A stretch of DNA of 64,000 bases from Piscicola geometra (lineage: Eukaryota; Annelida; Clitellata; Hirudinida; Piscicolidae). The stretch covers positions 8,792,126 through 8,856,125 of the forward strand of contig OX030958.1 in the NCBI GenBank assembly GCA_943735955.1. The letters run 5' to 3'. Both the position numbers and the translations under genes were made by a program. Under the pieces are notes generated by a model. It saw nothing but the letters and a program-made list of their open reading frames with translations. It did no database searches and was not told the origin of the DNA. This document shows, one piece after another, positions 41,601-56,600 of this stretch. Positions within the stretch are counted from its first letter, which is position 1. Every line of letters starts with the position of its first letter.

Positions 41601-44600
41601 GCATGCCTTTGTTGGCGGCGCCGCTGCGAGGCTGTCCTGTGTGCACGCGGTGATTGCCTGTGGTGATATTGTTGGTGGTGGTGGCTGTGCTTCGATTGCG
41701 TTTGTATACTGAAGATGTTAGAACTGAATGGTTTAATTTGCACGCACTCTTTAACCAACTCCCTCCTCCCCCTCCATCACCTCCTCCCACTCCATCCCTC
41801 CACCCCCTCCATACCTCCTCCCACTCCATCCCTCCTCCCCCTCCATCACCTCCTCTCCCTCCATCACCTCCTCCCCCTCCATCACCTCCTCCCACTCCAT
41901 CCCTCCTCCCACTCCATCCCTCCTCCCCCTCCATCACCTCCTCCCCCTCCATAACCTCCTCTCCCTCCATCACCTCCTCCCCCTCCATCACCTCCTCCCA
42001 CTCCATCCCTCCTCCCACTCCATCCCTCCTCCCCCTCCATCACCTCCTCCCCCTCCATCAACTCCTCCGTCGACACTGGCCTCGACGAAGAGTCTGATGG
42101 AGTGGATGCAAGCTGGCAGGTTGAAGGGCGTCATCTGCGCTGCATCCCTCACCAGGAAAGAGAGCGTCTCGCAGCACTTCGAGAACGCCTGTGGTAGGTG
42201 TGGTAGTTGTGGTAGGTGTGGTAGTTGTGGTAGTTGTGGTAGTTGTGGCAGGTGTGGTAGTTGTGGTAGGTGTGGTAGTTGTGGTAGGTGTGGTAGTTGT
42301 GGTAGTTGTGGTAGGTGTGGTAGTTGTGGTAGGTGTGGTAGTTGTGGTAGTTGTGGTAGGTGTGGTAGTTGTGGTAGTTGTGGTAGGTGTGGTAGGTGTA
42401 GTAGTTGTGGTAGGTGTGGTAGGTGTGGTAGGTGTGGTAGTTGTGGTAGGTGTGGTAGTTGTGGTAGTTGTGGTAGTTGTGGTAGGTGTGGTAGTTGTGG
42501 TAGTTGTGGTAGGTGTGGTTGTTGTGGTAGGTGTGGTAGTTGTGGTAGGGGTGGTAGGTGTGGTAGGTGTGGTAGTTGTGGTAGCTGTGGTAGTTGTGGT
42601 AGGTGTGGTTGTTGTGGTAGGTGTGGTTGTTGTGGTAGGTGTGGTAGTTGTGGTAGGTGTGGTAGTTGTGGTAGGTGTGGTAGTTGTGGTAGTTGTGGTA
42701 GGTGTGGTAGGTGTGGTAGGTGTGGTAGTTGTGGTAGGTGTGGTAGTTGTGGTAGTTGTGGTAGTTGTGGTAGTTGTGGTAGGTGTGGTAGTTGTGGTAG
42801 TTGTGGTAGGTGTGGTAGTTGTGGTAGGTGTGGTAGTTGTGGTAGTTGTGGTAGTTATGGTAGGTGTGGTAGTTTTGGTAGTTGTGGTAGGTGTGGTAGT
42901 TTTGGTGGTGTTGGTAGCAGTAGTAGAAGTGCACGGTAGAGTGGTGCTGAAAAATTAAAGATTTGGTGAACGTAATTTCGAAGTGATTGTGATAGAGCAT
43001 TTGATATTGCATCTCCTTCCATTAAACTCTATAATAGATAGAACCACGCCGCCAAACACCTTGAAGTCGTGCTTGTCGAGGCTGTCGGAGAGGGCGATGT
43101 TGTAGCTCTGGTCCAGCGTGCCTGTGAGCTTGCTGCGTGGAAGCTCTTTGCCCGCGCTCTGCTGGTAGATCTGATAGTCGTAGAGGTGATGATGATGATG
43201 GTTGTGGTGATGATTATTATGATGATGATGATGGTGATGATTATTATGATGATGATGATGTTTATTTATTAATTTTCTTATTTTTTATGTGTTGTGATGG
43301 AAAGAGGGAAGTGTAAGAATGGTAGAAGTGTGGTGGTGGCAGAAAAGAAAAAATAGAAGTTTTTGGTTGGCATGGCAATTACTTTATATAAAACGAACGA
43401 AAGCAAGAGATACAAATTGAGATGGTATCGATGGAATGCAGTAGAAGAAAATCAAACCAACTGGAAACCAGCTCTGACAGGGCACGAAGAGGCTCTTGCC
43501 CGATGACTTCTTCCTACTCCTACCCTCCTGCAAGCCTGAAGCATCGTCGGTTGTGGTGCTGGTATTGGTTGCCGTGTGGTGCATGGGCGGATTAGAGAAG
43601 AGAAGAGTGGTGTTGGAGTGTGCATTCGGCGATGAGTTGCCTGTTGAGAGGGTGCATGAGTGCATGCCAGAGTGGTTGTCAGAGGCGGGAAGGGCTTGGA
43701 AGGAAGAAGATGAGGAGATGGTGGCGCACTTGGTGCCGTCGTACACCTCACTATCTGACGTGTAGCCACGGTCCCTGTCCACCCTGCGTGCCCTGTTCAC
43801 CTCAGAGTCCGACTGAGCCTCTGTCGTCGTGAAGGTTTGTGCTAGCAGATATGACTGTTTTACCTTCATGCATTGAAAAGAGGTTTCTGAGATGTTGTTA
43901 ACTTCAAATAGCGACTATTTGTGGAGCACTTGCTACTCAGAAAACTAATGCACAAATCATGCATTGTGACGTCAACACACGCTTTACAAACACGAAAAAA
44001 GTATTCAAAAACTTAAATGCAAAACTAGAGATTCCTACACACCACTGTCAAGGTCGGAGTGGGGGTCGTTGTGGAGGTAGGCAGAAACGCATGGAGAAGT
44101 GATGAGGGAGATTCCAGCCACACATATGACCGTGAAGATCATCTGGTGGTTGAGTGGGTTAGTGGTGTATTAATTGAAAATCAATTAAAAAATCTATAAA
44201 AAATAAATCATCTGACATAAAATTCTATAAATAGCAACCAAACTCGACAAAAAAACATTCAATACCACCTGAAAAGAATAAAAACTCTCAATAAAAATTG
44301 CAGTGGAAACAATAAAATCTTGCGTCAACCATTCCACCCTCCAAACAACCGCCTTCCACCCGCACACCGACCCTCCAGTCTCGGTTGTTGTGAATGTTAG
44401 AGGCGTTGGTCTTGAGGAGGTCGTGCAGGCCGTACGAGACGTGCCTGCACACCAGGTGGTTGTAGAGGACGCCAGGCTTCATGCGCAGAAGGATGCGTAA
44501 GGAGCCCAGGACCTTGGTGGGGTGGTGAAGTGAGGTGGTGGGATGGTGAAGTGAGGTGGTGGGGTGGTGAAGTGAGGTGGTGGGGTGGTGAAGTGAGGTG

Positions 44601-47600
44601 GTGGGATGTTGGAATTTGTGGTGGGATGGTGAGGTGTTAGTGTGATGATGAAATGGAATGTTGAGATGTTGGTGGTTGGATGGTGAAATTGAGAAAAACT
44701 AAGCCCAACCCACCACCATCAAACCAGCCCCCCCCCCTTAAAGCTCACCTTCTGCGACAGTTCCTCCCGCATGAGGAGCCTGCAAGCAAGCCTCAACAAG
44801 CCAACGATAGCCCTCTCGACCAGAAAGGAGCACTCAACGGGCGCCACTATGGTGTTGTAGAGATGGCACTCGATGTCGCTCCAATAGGCCGAGATTCGAT
44901 CTCTGTCGGTGAAATGGAAGCGGGAATGGGTTGGGTGGGTGAGAGGGTAGGTAGGAAGAATGCAGGTGAGTTGGATTGAGTGAATAGAACAGAGTGGGTT
45001 AAAGTGGGTAGGAGGTTGATGAGTGGAGAGTAGTGAAGGGATTGAGTAGAGTGTTTGAAAGGCGAATAGGTTAAAAAGTGGGTGAGTGATTGTCGATAGG
45101 TCAGCAGAATCCTCAAGCGGTTTCTAGTGCATCAGTAGAGCGATAAGTCAATGACTGAGTCCCCCAGAGAACATTGCAAAACCCATCGAAACCACCCCTC
45201 CATCTAAATGCCCTTTGCCTCAAACTGCCCTCACTGCCCACTGCCCACCTGTTCTGCAGCACCACCTTGAAGAGCAGTTCGAGACGCAAGACATGCGACT
45301 CGTCCACCGAGCCACCACCAGCGCCAGAGTCCTCGAGACTGTCGCTGCAACGAGAGCCTGAGATGAGCGCCTGTAGATGTGGAGGAAGTGCTGGAGTTGG
45401 TGTGGTGGTGGTGGTGGAAGAGTGGTTGTGTTGGTGTGGTGGAGAAAGTGCTGGAGTTTGTGTGGTGGTGGAGTTGGTGTGGTGGTGGAGTTGGTGAGAT
45501 GGTGGAAGAGTGGTTGTGTTGGTGATGGTGTTAATGTCGGTAATGTAATTATTTTAGTTGGTAGAAGTTAAACCGTCATCACTCTCACACCTTATGACAG
45601 CCCCTCATTCCACCCTCATCACCACAATCATAACCACCATCCCATACTCCCCATCATCCCACCACCAGCACCTCCACCTTTACTCCACCTTTTCATCACG
45701 ACAGTCATGCCAGCAAGCCACCTTCATCCCTCCACCACCAAACCACCACATACACAACCCCTCCCCCTCCCTCCTCCACCACCAAACCACCACATACACA
45801 ACCCCTCCCCCTCCTCCACCACCACCAAACCACCACATACACAACCCCTCCCCCTCCTCCACCACCAAACCACCACATACACAACCCCTCCCTCTCCCTC
45901 CTCCACCACCAAACCACCACATACACAACCCCTCCCCCTCCCTCCTCCACCACCAAACCACCACATACACAACCCCTCCCTCCTCCACCACCAAACCACC
46001 ACATACACAACCCCTCCCCCTCCTCCACCACCACCAAACCACCACATACACAACCCCTCCCCCTCCCTCCTCCTCCACCACCAAACCACCACATACACAA
46101 CCCCTCCCCCTCCTCCACCACCACCAAACCACCACATACACAACCCCTCCCCTTCCCTCCTCCACCACCAAACCACCACATACACAACCCCTCCCCCTCC
46201 TCCACCACCACCAAACCACCACATACACAACCCCTCTCTCCTCCACCACCACCAAACCACCACATACACAAACCCTCCCCCTCCCCCCTCCACCACCAAA
46301 CCACCACATACACAACCCATCCCCCTCCCTCCTCCACCACCAAACCACCACATACACAACCCCTCCCCCTCCTCCACCACCACCAAACCACCACATACAC
46401 AACCCCTCCCCCTCCCTCCTCCACCACCACCAAACCACCACATACACAACCCCTCCCTCCTCCACCACCAAACCACCACATACACAACCCATCCCCCTCC
46501 CTCCTCCACCACCAAACCACCACATACACAACCCATCCCTCCTCCACCACCACCAAACCACCACATCACAACCCCTCCCCCTCCCTCCACCACCACCAAA
46601 CCACCACATACACAACCTCTCCCCCTCCCTCCTCCACCACCAAATCACCACATACACAACCCCTCCCCCTCCCTCCTCCACCACCAAACCACCACATACA
46701 CAACCCCTCCCTCCTCCACCACCAAACCACCACATACACAACCCCTCCCCCTCCCTCCACCACCACCAAACCACCACATACACAACCCATCCCCCTCCCT
46801 CCTCCACCACCAAACCACCACATACACAACCCCTCCCCCTCCCTCCACCACCACCAAACCACCACATACACAACCCCTCCCTCTCCCTCCTCCACCACCA
46901 AACCACCACATACACAACCCCTCCCCCTCCCTCCTCCACCACCACCAAACCACCACATACACAACCCATCCCCCTCCCTCCTCCACCACCACCAAACCAC
47001 CACATACACAACCCCTCCCTCCTCCACCACCAAACCACCACATACACAACCCCTCCCTCCTCCACCACCAAACCACCACATACACAACCCATCCCCCTCC
47101 CTCCTCCACCACCAAACCACCACATACACAACCCCTCCCCCTCCTCCACCACCACCAAACCACCACATACACAACCCCTCCCCCTCCCTCCTCCACCACC
47201 ACCAAACCACCACATACACAACCCATCCCCCTCCCTCCTCCACCACCACCAAACCACCACATACACAACCCCTCCCCCTCCCTCCTCCTCCACCACCAAA
47301 CCACCACATACACAACCCCTCCCCCTCCTCCACCACCACCAAACCACCACATACACAACCCCTCCCCTTCCCTCCTCCACCACCAAACCACCACATACAC
47401 AACCCCTCCCCCTCCTCCACCACCACCAAACCACCACATACACAACCCCTCTCTCCTCCACCACCACCAAACCACCACATACACAAACCCTCCCCCTCCC
47501 CCCTCCACCACCAAACCACCACATACACAACCCATCCCCCTCCCTCCTCCACCACCAAACCACCACATACACAACCCCTCCCCCTCCTCCACCACCACCA

Positions 47601-50600
47601 AACCACCACATACACAACCCCTCCCCCTCCCTCCTCCACCACCACCAAACCACCACATACACAACCCCTCCCTCCTCCACCACCAAACCACCACATACAC
47701 AACCCATCCCCCTCCCTCCTCCACCACCAAACCACCACATACACAACCCATCCCTCCTCCACCACCACCAAACCACCACATCACAACCCCTCCCCCTCCC
47801 TCCACCACCACCAAACCACCACATACACAACCTCTCCCTCTCCCTCCTCCACCACCAAACCACCACATACACAACCCCTCCCCCTCCCTCCTCCACCACC
47901 ACCAAACCACCACATACACAACCCATCCCCCTCCCTCCTCCACCACCACCAAACCACCACATACACAACCCCTCCCTCCTCCACCACCAAATCACCACAT
48001 ACACAACCCCTCCCCCTCCCTCCACCACCACCAAACCACCACATACATAACCCCTCCCTCCTCCACCACCAAATCACCACATACACAACCCCTCCCCCTC
48101 CCTCCTCCACCACCAAACCACCACATACACAACCCCTCCCTCCTCCACCACCAAACCACCACATACACAACCCCTCCCCCTCCCTCCACCACCACCAAAC
48201 CACCACATACACAACCCATCCCCCTCCCTCCTCCACCACCAAACCACCACATACACAACCCCTCCCCCTCCCTCCACCACCACCAAACCACCACATACAC
48301 AACCCCTCCCTCTCCCTCCTCCACCACCAAACCACCACATACACAACCCCTCCCCCTCCCTCCTCCACCACCACCAAACCACCACATACACAACCCATCC
48401 CCCTCCCTCCTCCACCACCACCAAACCACCACATACACAACCCCTCCCTCCTCCACCACCAAACCACCACATACACAACCCCTCCCTCCTCCACCACCAA
48501 ACCACCACATACACAACCCATCCCCCTCCCTCCTCCACCACCAAACCACCACATACACAACCCCTCCCCCTCCTCCACCACCACCAAACCACCACATACA
48601 CAACCCCTCCCCCTCCCTCCTCCACCACCACCAAACCACCACATACACAACCCCTCCCTCCTCCACCACCACCAAACCACCACATACACAACCCATCCCC
48701 CTCCCTCCTCCACCACCAAACCACCACATACACAACCCATCCCTCCTCCACCACCACCAAACCACCACATCACAAACCCTCCCCCTCCCCCCTCCACCAC
48801 CAAACCACCACATACACAACCCATCCCCCTCCCTCCTCCACCACCAAACCACCACATACACAACCCCTCCCCCTCCTCCACCACCACCAAACCACCACAT
48901 ACACAACCCCTCCCCCTCCCTCCTCCACCACCACCAAACCACCACATACACAACCCCTCCCCCTCCCTCCACCACCACCAAACCACCACATACACAACCC
49001 CTCCCTCTCCCTCCTCCACCACCAAACCACCACATACACAACCCCTCCCCCTCCCTCCTCCACCACCACCAAACCACCACATACACAACCCATCCCCCTC
49101 CCTCCTCCACCACCACCAAACCACCACATACACAACCCCTCCCTCCTCCACCACCAAACCACCACATACACAACCCCTCCCTCCTCCACCACCAAACCAC
49201 CACATACACAACCCATCCCCCTCCCTCCTCCACCACCAAACCACCACATACACAACCCCTCCCCCTCCTCCACCACCACCAAACCACCACATACACAACC
49301 CCTCCCCCTCCCTCCTCCACCACCACCAAACCACCACATACACAACCCCTCCCTCCTCCACCACCACCAAACCACCACATACACAACCCATCCCCCTCCC
49401 TCCTCCACCACCAAACCACCACATACACAACCCATCCCTCCTCCACCACCACCAAACCACCACATCACAAACCCTCCCCCTCCCCCCTCCACCACCAAAC
49501 CACCACATACACAACCCATCCCCCTCCCTCCTCCACCACCAAACCACCACATACACAACCCCTCCCCCTCCTCCTCCACCACCAAACCACCACATACACA
49601 ACCCCTCCCCCTCCCTCCTCCACCACCACCAAACCACCACATACACAACCCATCCCCCTCCCTCCTCCACCACCACCAAACCACCACATACACAACCCCT
49701 CCCTCCTCCACCACCAAACCACCACATACACAACCCCTCCCTCCTCCACCACCAAACCACCACATACACAACCCATCCCCCTCCCTCCTCCACCACCAAA
49801 CCACCACATACACAACCCCTCCCCCTCCTCCACCACCACCAAACCACCACATACACAACCCCTCCCCCTCCCTCCTCCACCACCACCAAACCACCACATA
49901 CACAACCCCTCCCTCCTCCACCACCACCAAACCACCACATACACAACCCATCCCCCTCCCTCCTCCACCACCAAACCACCACATACACAACCCATCCCTC
50001 CTCCACCACCACCAAACCACCACATCACAAACCCTCCCCCTCCCCCCTCCACCACCAAACCACCACATACACAACCCATCCCCCTCCCTCCTCCACCACC
50101 AAACCACCACATACACAACCCCTCCCCCTCCTCCACCACCACCAAACCACCACATACACAACCCCTCCCCCTCCCTCCTCCACCACCACCAAACCACCAC
50201 ATACACAACCCCTCCCTCCTCCACCACCAAACCACCACATACACAACCCATCCCCCTCCCTCCTCCACCACCAAACCATCACATACACAAACCATCCCTC
50301 CTCCACCACCACCAAACCACCACATCACAACCCCTCCCCCTCCCTCCACCACCACCAAACCACCACATACACAACCTCTCCCTCTCCCTCCTCCACCACC
50401 AAACCACCACATACACAACCCCTCCCCCTCCCTCCTCCACCACCACCAAACCACCACATACACAACCCATCCCCCTCCCTCCTCCACCACCACCAAACCA
50501 CCACATACACAACCCCTCCCTCCTCCACCACCAAATCACCACATACACAACCTCTCCCTCTCCCTCCTCCACCACCAAACCACCACATACACAACCCCTC

Positions 50601-53600
50601 CCCCTCCCTCCTCCACCACCACCAAACCATCACATACACAAACCATCCCTCCTCCACCACCACCAAACCACCACATCACAACCCCTCCCTCTCCCTCCTC
50701 CACCACCAAACCACCACATACACAACCCCTCCCCCTCCCTCCTCCACCACCACCAAACCACCACATACACAACCCATCCCCCTCCCTCCTCCACCACCAC
50801 CAAACCACCACATACACAACCCCTCCCTCCTCCACCACCAAACCACCACATACACAACCCCTCCCTCCTCCACCACCAAACCACCACATACACAACCCAT
50901 CCCCCTCCCTCCTCCACCACCAAACCACCACATACACAACCCCTCCCCCTCCTCCACCACCACCAAACCACCACATACACAACCCCTCCCCCTCCCTCCT
51001 CCACCACCAAACCACCACATACACAACCCCTCCCTCCTCCACCACCAAACCACCACATACACAACCCATCCCCCTCCCTCCTCCACCACCAAACCACCAC
51101 ATACACAACCCCTCCCCTCCCTCCACCACCACCAAACCACCACATACATAACCCCTCCCTCCTCCACCACCAAATCACCACATACACAACCCCTCCCCCT
51201 CCCTCCTCCACCACCAAACCACCACATACACAACCCCTCCCTCCTCCACCACCAAACCACCACATACACAACCCCTCCCCCTCCCTCCACCACCACCAAA
51301 CCACCACATACACAACCCATCCCCCTCCCTCCTCCACCACCAAACCACCACATACACAACCCCTCCCCCTCCCTCCACCACCACCAAACCACCACATACA
51401 CAACCCCTCCCTCTCCCTCCTCCACCACCAAACCACCACATACACAACCCCTCCCCCTCCCTCCTCCACCACCACCAAACCACCACATACACAACCCATC
51501 CCCCTCCCTCCTCCACCACCACCAAACCACCACATACACAACCCCTCCCTCCTCCACCACCAAACCACCACATACACAACCCCTCCCTCCTCCACCACCA
51601 AACCACCACATACACAACCCATCCCCCTCCCTCCTCCACCACCAAACCACCACATACACAACCCATCCCTCCTCCACCACCACCAAACCACCACATCACA
51701 AACCCTCCCCCTCCCCCCTCCACCACCAAACCACCACATACACAACCCATCCCCCTCCCTCCTCCACCACCAAACCACCACATACACAACCCCTCCCCCT
51801 CCTCCTCCACCACCAAACCACCACATACACAACCCCTCCCCCTCCCTCCTCCACCACCACCAAACCACCACATACACAACCCATCCCCCTCCCTCCTCCA
51901 CCACCACCAAACCACCACATACACAACCCCTCCCTCCTCCACCACCAAACCACCACATACACAACCCCTCCCTCCTCCACCACCAAACCACCACATACAC
52001 AACCCATCCCCCTCCCTCCTCCACCACCAAACCACCACATACACAACCCCTCCCCCTCCTCCACCACCACCAAACCACCACATACACAACCCCTCCCCCT
52101 CCCTCCTCCACCACCACCAAACCACCACATACACAACCCCTCCCTCGTCCACCACCACCAAACCACCACATACACAACCCATCCCCCTCCCTCCTCCACC
52201 ACCAAACCACCACATACACAACCCATCCCTCCTCCACCACCACCAAACCACCACATCACAAACCCTCCCCCTCCCCCCTCCACCACCAAACCACCACATA
52301 CACAACCCATCCCCCTCCCTCCTCCACCACCAAACCACCACATACACAACCCCTCCCCCTCCTCCACCACCACCAAACCACCACATACACAACCCCTCCC
52401 CCTCCCTCCTCCACCACCACCAAACCACCACATACACAACCCCTCCCTCCTCCACCACCAAACCACCACATACACAACCCATCCCCCTCCCTCCTCCACC
52501 ACCAAACCATCACATACACAAACCATCCCTCCTCCACCACCACCAAACCACCACATCACAACCCCTCCCCCTCCCTCCACCACCACCAAACCACCACATA
52601 CACAACCTCTCCCTCTCCCTCCTCCACCACCAAACCACCACATACACAACCCCTCCCCCTCCCTCCTCCACCACCACCAAACCACCACATACACAACCCA
52701 TCCCCCTCCCTCCTCCACCACCACCAAACCACCACATACACAACCCCTCCCTCCTCCACCACCAAATCACCACATACACAACCCCTCCCCCTCCCTCCAC
52801 CACCACCAAACCACCACATACATAACCCCTCCCTCCTCCACCACCAAATCACCACATACACAACCCCTCCCCCTCCCTCCATCACCAAACCACCACATAC
52901 ACAACCCCTCCCTCCTCCACCACCAAACCACCACATACACAACCCCTCCCCCTCCCTCCACCACCACCAAACCACCACATACACAACCCATCCCCCTCCC
53001 TCCTCCACCACCAAACCACCACATACACAACCCCTCCCCCTCCCTCCACCACCACCAAACCACCCCATACACAACCCCTCCCTCTCCCTCCTCCACCACC
53101 AAACCACCACATACACAACCCCTCCCCCTCCCTCCTCCACCACCACCAAACCACCACATACACAACCCATCCCCCTCCCTCCTCCACCACCACCAAACCA
53201 CCACATACACAACCCCTCCCTCCTCCACCACCAAACCACCACATACACAACCCCTCCCTCCTCCACCACCAAACCACCACATACACAACCCATCCCCCTC
53301 CCTCCTCCACCACCAAACCACCACATACACAACCCCTCCCCCTCCTCCACCACCACCAAACCACCACATACACAACCCCTCCCCCTCCCTCCTCCACCAC
53401 CACCAAACCACCACATACACAACCCATCCCCCTCCCTCCTCCACCACCACCAAACCACCACATACACAACCCCTCCCCCTCCCTCCTCCTCCACCACCAA
53501 ACCACCACATACACAACCCCTCCCCCTCCTCCACCACCACCAAACCACCACATACACAACCCCTCCCCTTCCCTCCTCCACCACCAAACCACCACATACA

Positions 53601-56600
53601 CAACCCCTCCCCCTCCTCCACCACCACCAAACCACCACATACACAACCCCTCTCTCCTCCACCACCACCAAACCACCACATACACAAACCCTCCCCCCTC
53701 CCCCCTCCACCACCAAACCACCACATACACAACCCATCCCCCTCCCTCCTCCACCACCAAACCACCACATACACAACCCCTCCCCCTCCTCCACCACCAC
53801 CAAACCACCACATACACAACCCCTCCCCCTCCCTCCTCCACCACCACCAAACCACCACATACACAACCCCTCCCTCCTCCACCACCAAACCACCACATAC
53901 ACAACCCATCCCCCTCCCTCCTCCACCACCAAACCACCACATACACAACCCATCCCTCCTCCACCACCACCAAACCACCACATCACAACCCCTCCCCCTC
54001 CCTCCACCACCACCAAACCACCACATACACAACCTCTCCCTCTCCCTCCTCCACCACCAAACCACCACATACACAACCCCTCCCCCTCCCTCCTCCACCA
54101 CCACCAAACCACCACATACACAACCCATCCCCCTCCCTCCTCCACCACCACCAAACCACCACATACACAACCCCTCCCTCCTCCACCACCAAATCACCAC
54201 ATACACAACCCCTCCCCCTCCCTCCACCACCACCAAACCACCACATACATAACCCCTCCCTCCTCCACCACCAAATCACCACATACACAACCCCTCCCCC
54301 TCCCTCCTCCACCACCAAACCACCACATACACAACCCCTCCCTCCTCCACCACCAAACCACCACATACACAACCCCTCCCCCTCCCTCCACCACCACCAA
54401 ACCACCACATACACAACCCATCCCCCTCCCTCCTCCACCACCAAACCACCACATACACAACCCCTCCCCCTCCCTCCACCACCACCAAACCACCACATAC
54501 ACAACCCCTCCCTCTCCCTCCTCCACCACCAAACCACCACATACACAACCCCTCCCCCTCCCTCCTCCACCACCACCAAACCACCACATACACAACCCAT
54601 CCCCCTCCCTCCTCCACCACCACCAAACCACCACATACACAACCCCTCCCTCCTCCACCACCAAACCACCACATACACAACCCCTCCCTCCTCCACCACC
54701 AAACCACCACATACACAACCCATCCCCCTCCCTCCTCCACCACCAAACCACCACATACACAACCCCTCCCCCTCCTCCACCACCACCAAACCACCACATA
54801 CACAACCCCTCCCCCTCCCTCCTCCACCACCACCAAACCACCACATACACAACCCATCCCCCTCCCTCCTCCACCACCACCAAACCACCACATACACAAC
54901 CCCTCCCTCCTCCACCACCAAATCACCACATACACAACCCCTCCCCCTCCCTCCACCACCACCAAACCACCACATACATAACCCCTCCCTCCTCCACCAC
55001 CAATTCACCACATACACAACCCCTCCCCCTCCCTCCTCCACCACCAAACCACCACATACACAACCCCTCCCTCCTCCACCACCAAACCACCACATACACA
55101 ACCCCTCCCCCTCCCTCCACCACCACCAAACCACCACATACACAACCCATCCCCCTCCCTCCTCCACCACCAAACCACCACATACACAACCCCTCCCCCT
55201 CCCTCCACCACCACCAAACCACCACATACACAACCCCTCCCTCTCCCTCCTCCACCACCAAACCACCACATACACAACCCCTCCCCCTCCCTCCTCCACC
55301 ACCACCAAACCACCACATACACAACCCATCCCCCTCCCTCCTCCACCACCACCAAACCACCACATACACAACCCCTTCCTCCTCCACCACCAAACCACCA
55401 CATACACAACCCCTCCCTCCTCCACCACCAAACCACCACATACACAACCCATCCCCCTCCCTCCTCCACCACCAAACCACCACATACACAACCCCTCCCC
55501 CTCCTCCACCACCACCAAACCACCACATACACAACCCCTCCCCCTCCCTCCTCCACCACCACCAAACCACCACATACACAACCCCTCCCTCTCCCTCCAC
55601 CACCACCAAAGCCCCACCTTGAGCAGCTCCTGCAGCGACTCTTCCCTCAGGAACTTGCTCTCGATGATGAGTTGCTCGACGTGACACTCCAGTATGCAGT
55701 CCTGTGCCCTCTTCGTCGCCTCGACGTCCTCTTGTGGGGGGTTCTTCGGGTGCGGAGGGTAGAAGATGATGTAGAGGTTGCTCAGCATGCCCGTGTCTGC
55801 CCTGTGGTGTGGTGGTTGATGGTGGTAGTAGTGGTGTGGTGGTTGATAGTGGTAGTAGTGGTGTGGTGTGGTGGTGGTAGTAGTGGTGTGGTGTGGTGGT
55901 TGATGGTGGTAGTAGTGGTGTGATGGTTGATGGTGGTAGTAGTGGTGTGGTGGTTGATGGTGGTGTGGTGTGGTGGTTGATGGTGGTGGTAGTGGTGTGG
56001 TGTGGTTGATGGTGGTAGTAGTGGTGTGGTGTGGTGGTTGATGGTGGTAGTAGTGGTGTGGTGGTTGATGGTGGTAGTAGTGGTGTGGTGTGGTGGTGGT
56101 AGTAGTGGTGTGGTGTGGTGGTTGATGGTGGTAGTAGTGGTGTGATGGTTGATGGTGGTAGTAGTGGTGTGATGGTTGATGGTGGTGTGGTGTGGTGGTT
56201 GATGGTGGTAGTAGTGGTGTGGTGGTTGATGGTGGTAGTAGTGGTGTGGTGTGGTGGTTGATGGTGGTAGTAGTGGTGTGGTGTGGTGGTTGATGGTGGT
56301 AGTAGTGGTGTGGTGGTTGATGGTGGTAGTAGTGGTGTGGTGTGGTGGTTGATGGTGGTAGTAGTGGTGTGGTGTGGTGGTTGATGGTGGTAGTAGTGGT
56401 GTGGTGGTTGATGGTGGTAGTAGTGGTGTGGTGGTTGATGGTGGTAGTAGTGGTGTGGTGTGGTGGTTGATGGTGGTAGTAGTGGTGTGGTGTGGTGGTT
56501 GATGGTGGTAGTAGTGGTGTGGTGTAGTGGTTGATGGTGGTAGTAGTGGTGTGGTGTGGTGGTTGATGGTGGTAGTAGTGGTGTGGTGGTTGATGGTGGT

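Noticed and set aside
42097..42939. 280-codon Cys/Gly/Ser/Arg frame resembling a keratin-associated or metal-binding protein
   Set aside because: Translation of a 9-bp repeat; the opposite strand is equally open (Tyr/His/Asn), and it lies in a GBF1 intron.
45707..51151. 1,814-codon open frame (His/Pro/Thr-rich) on +, and similar long frames on -
   Set aside because: It is the minisatellite of GBF1 intron 11. All frames stay open because the unit lacks stops, there is no conserved domain, and real GBF1 exons lie on both sides with matching phase.
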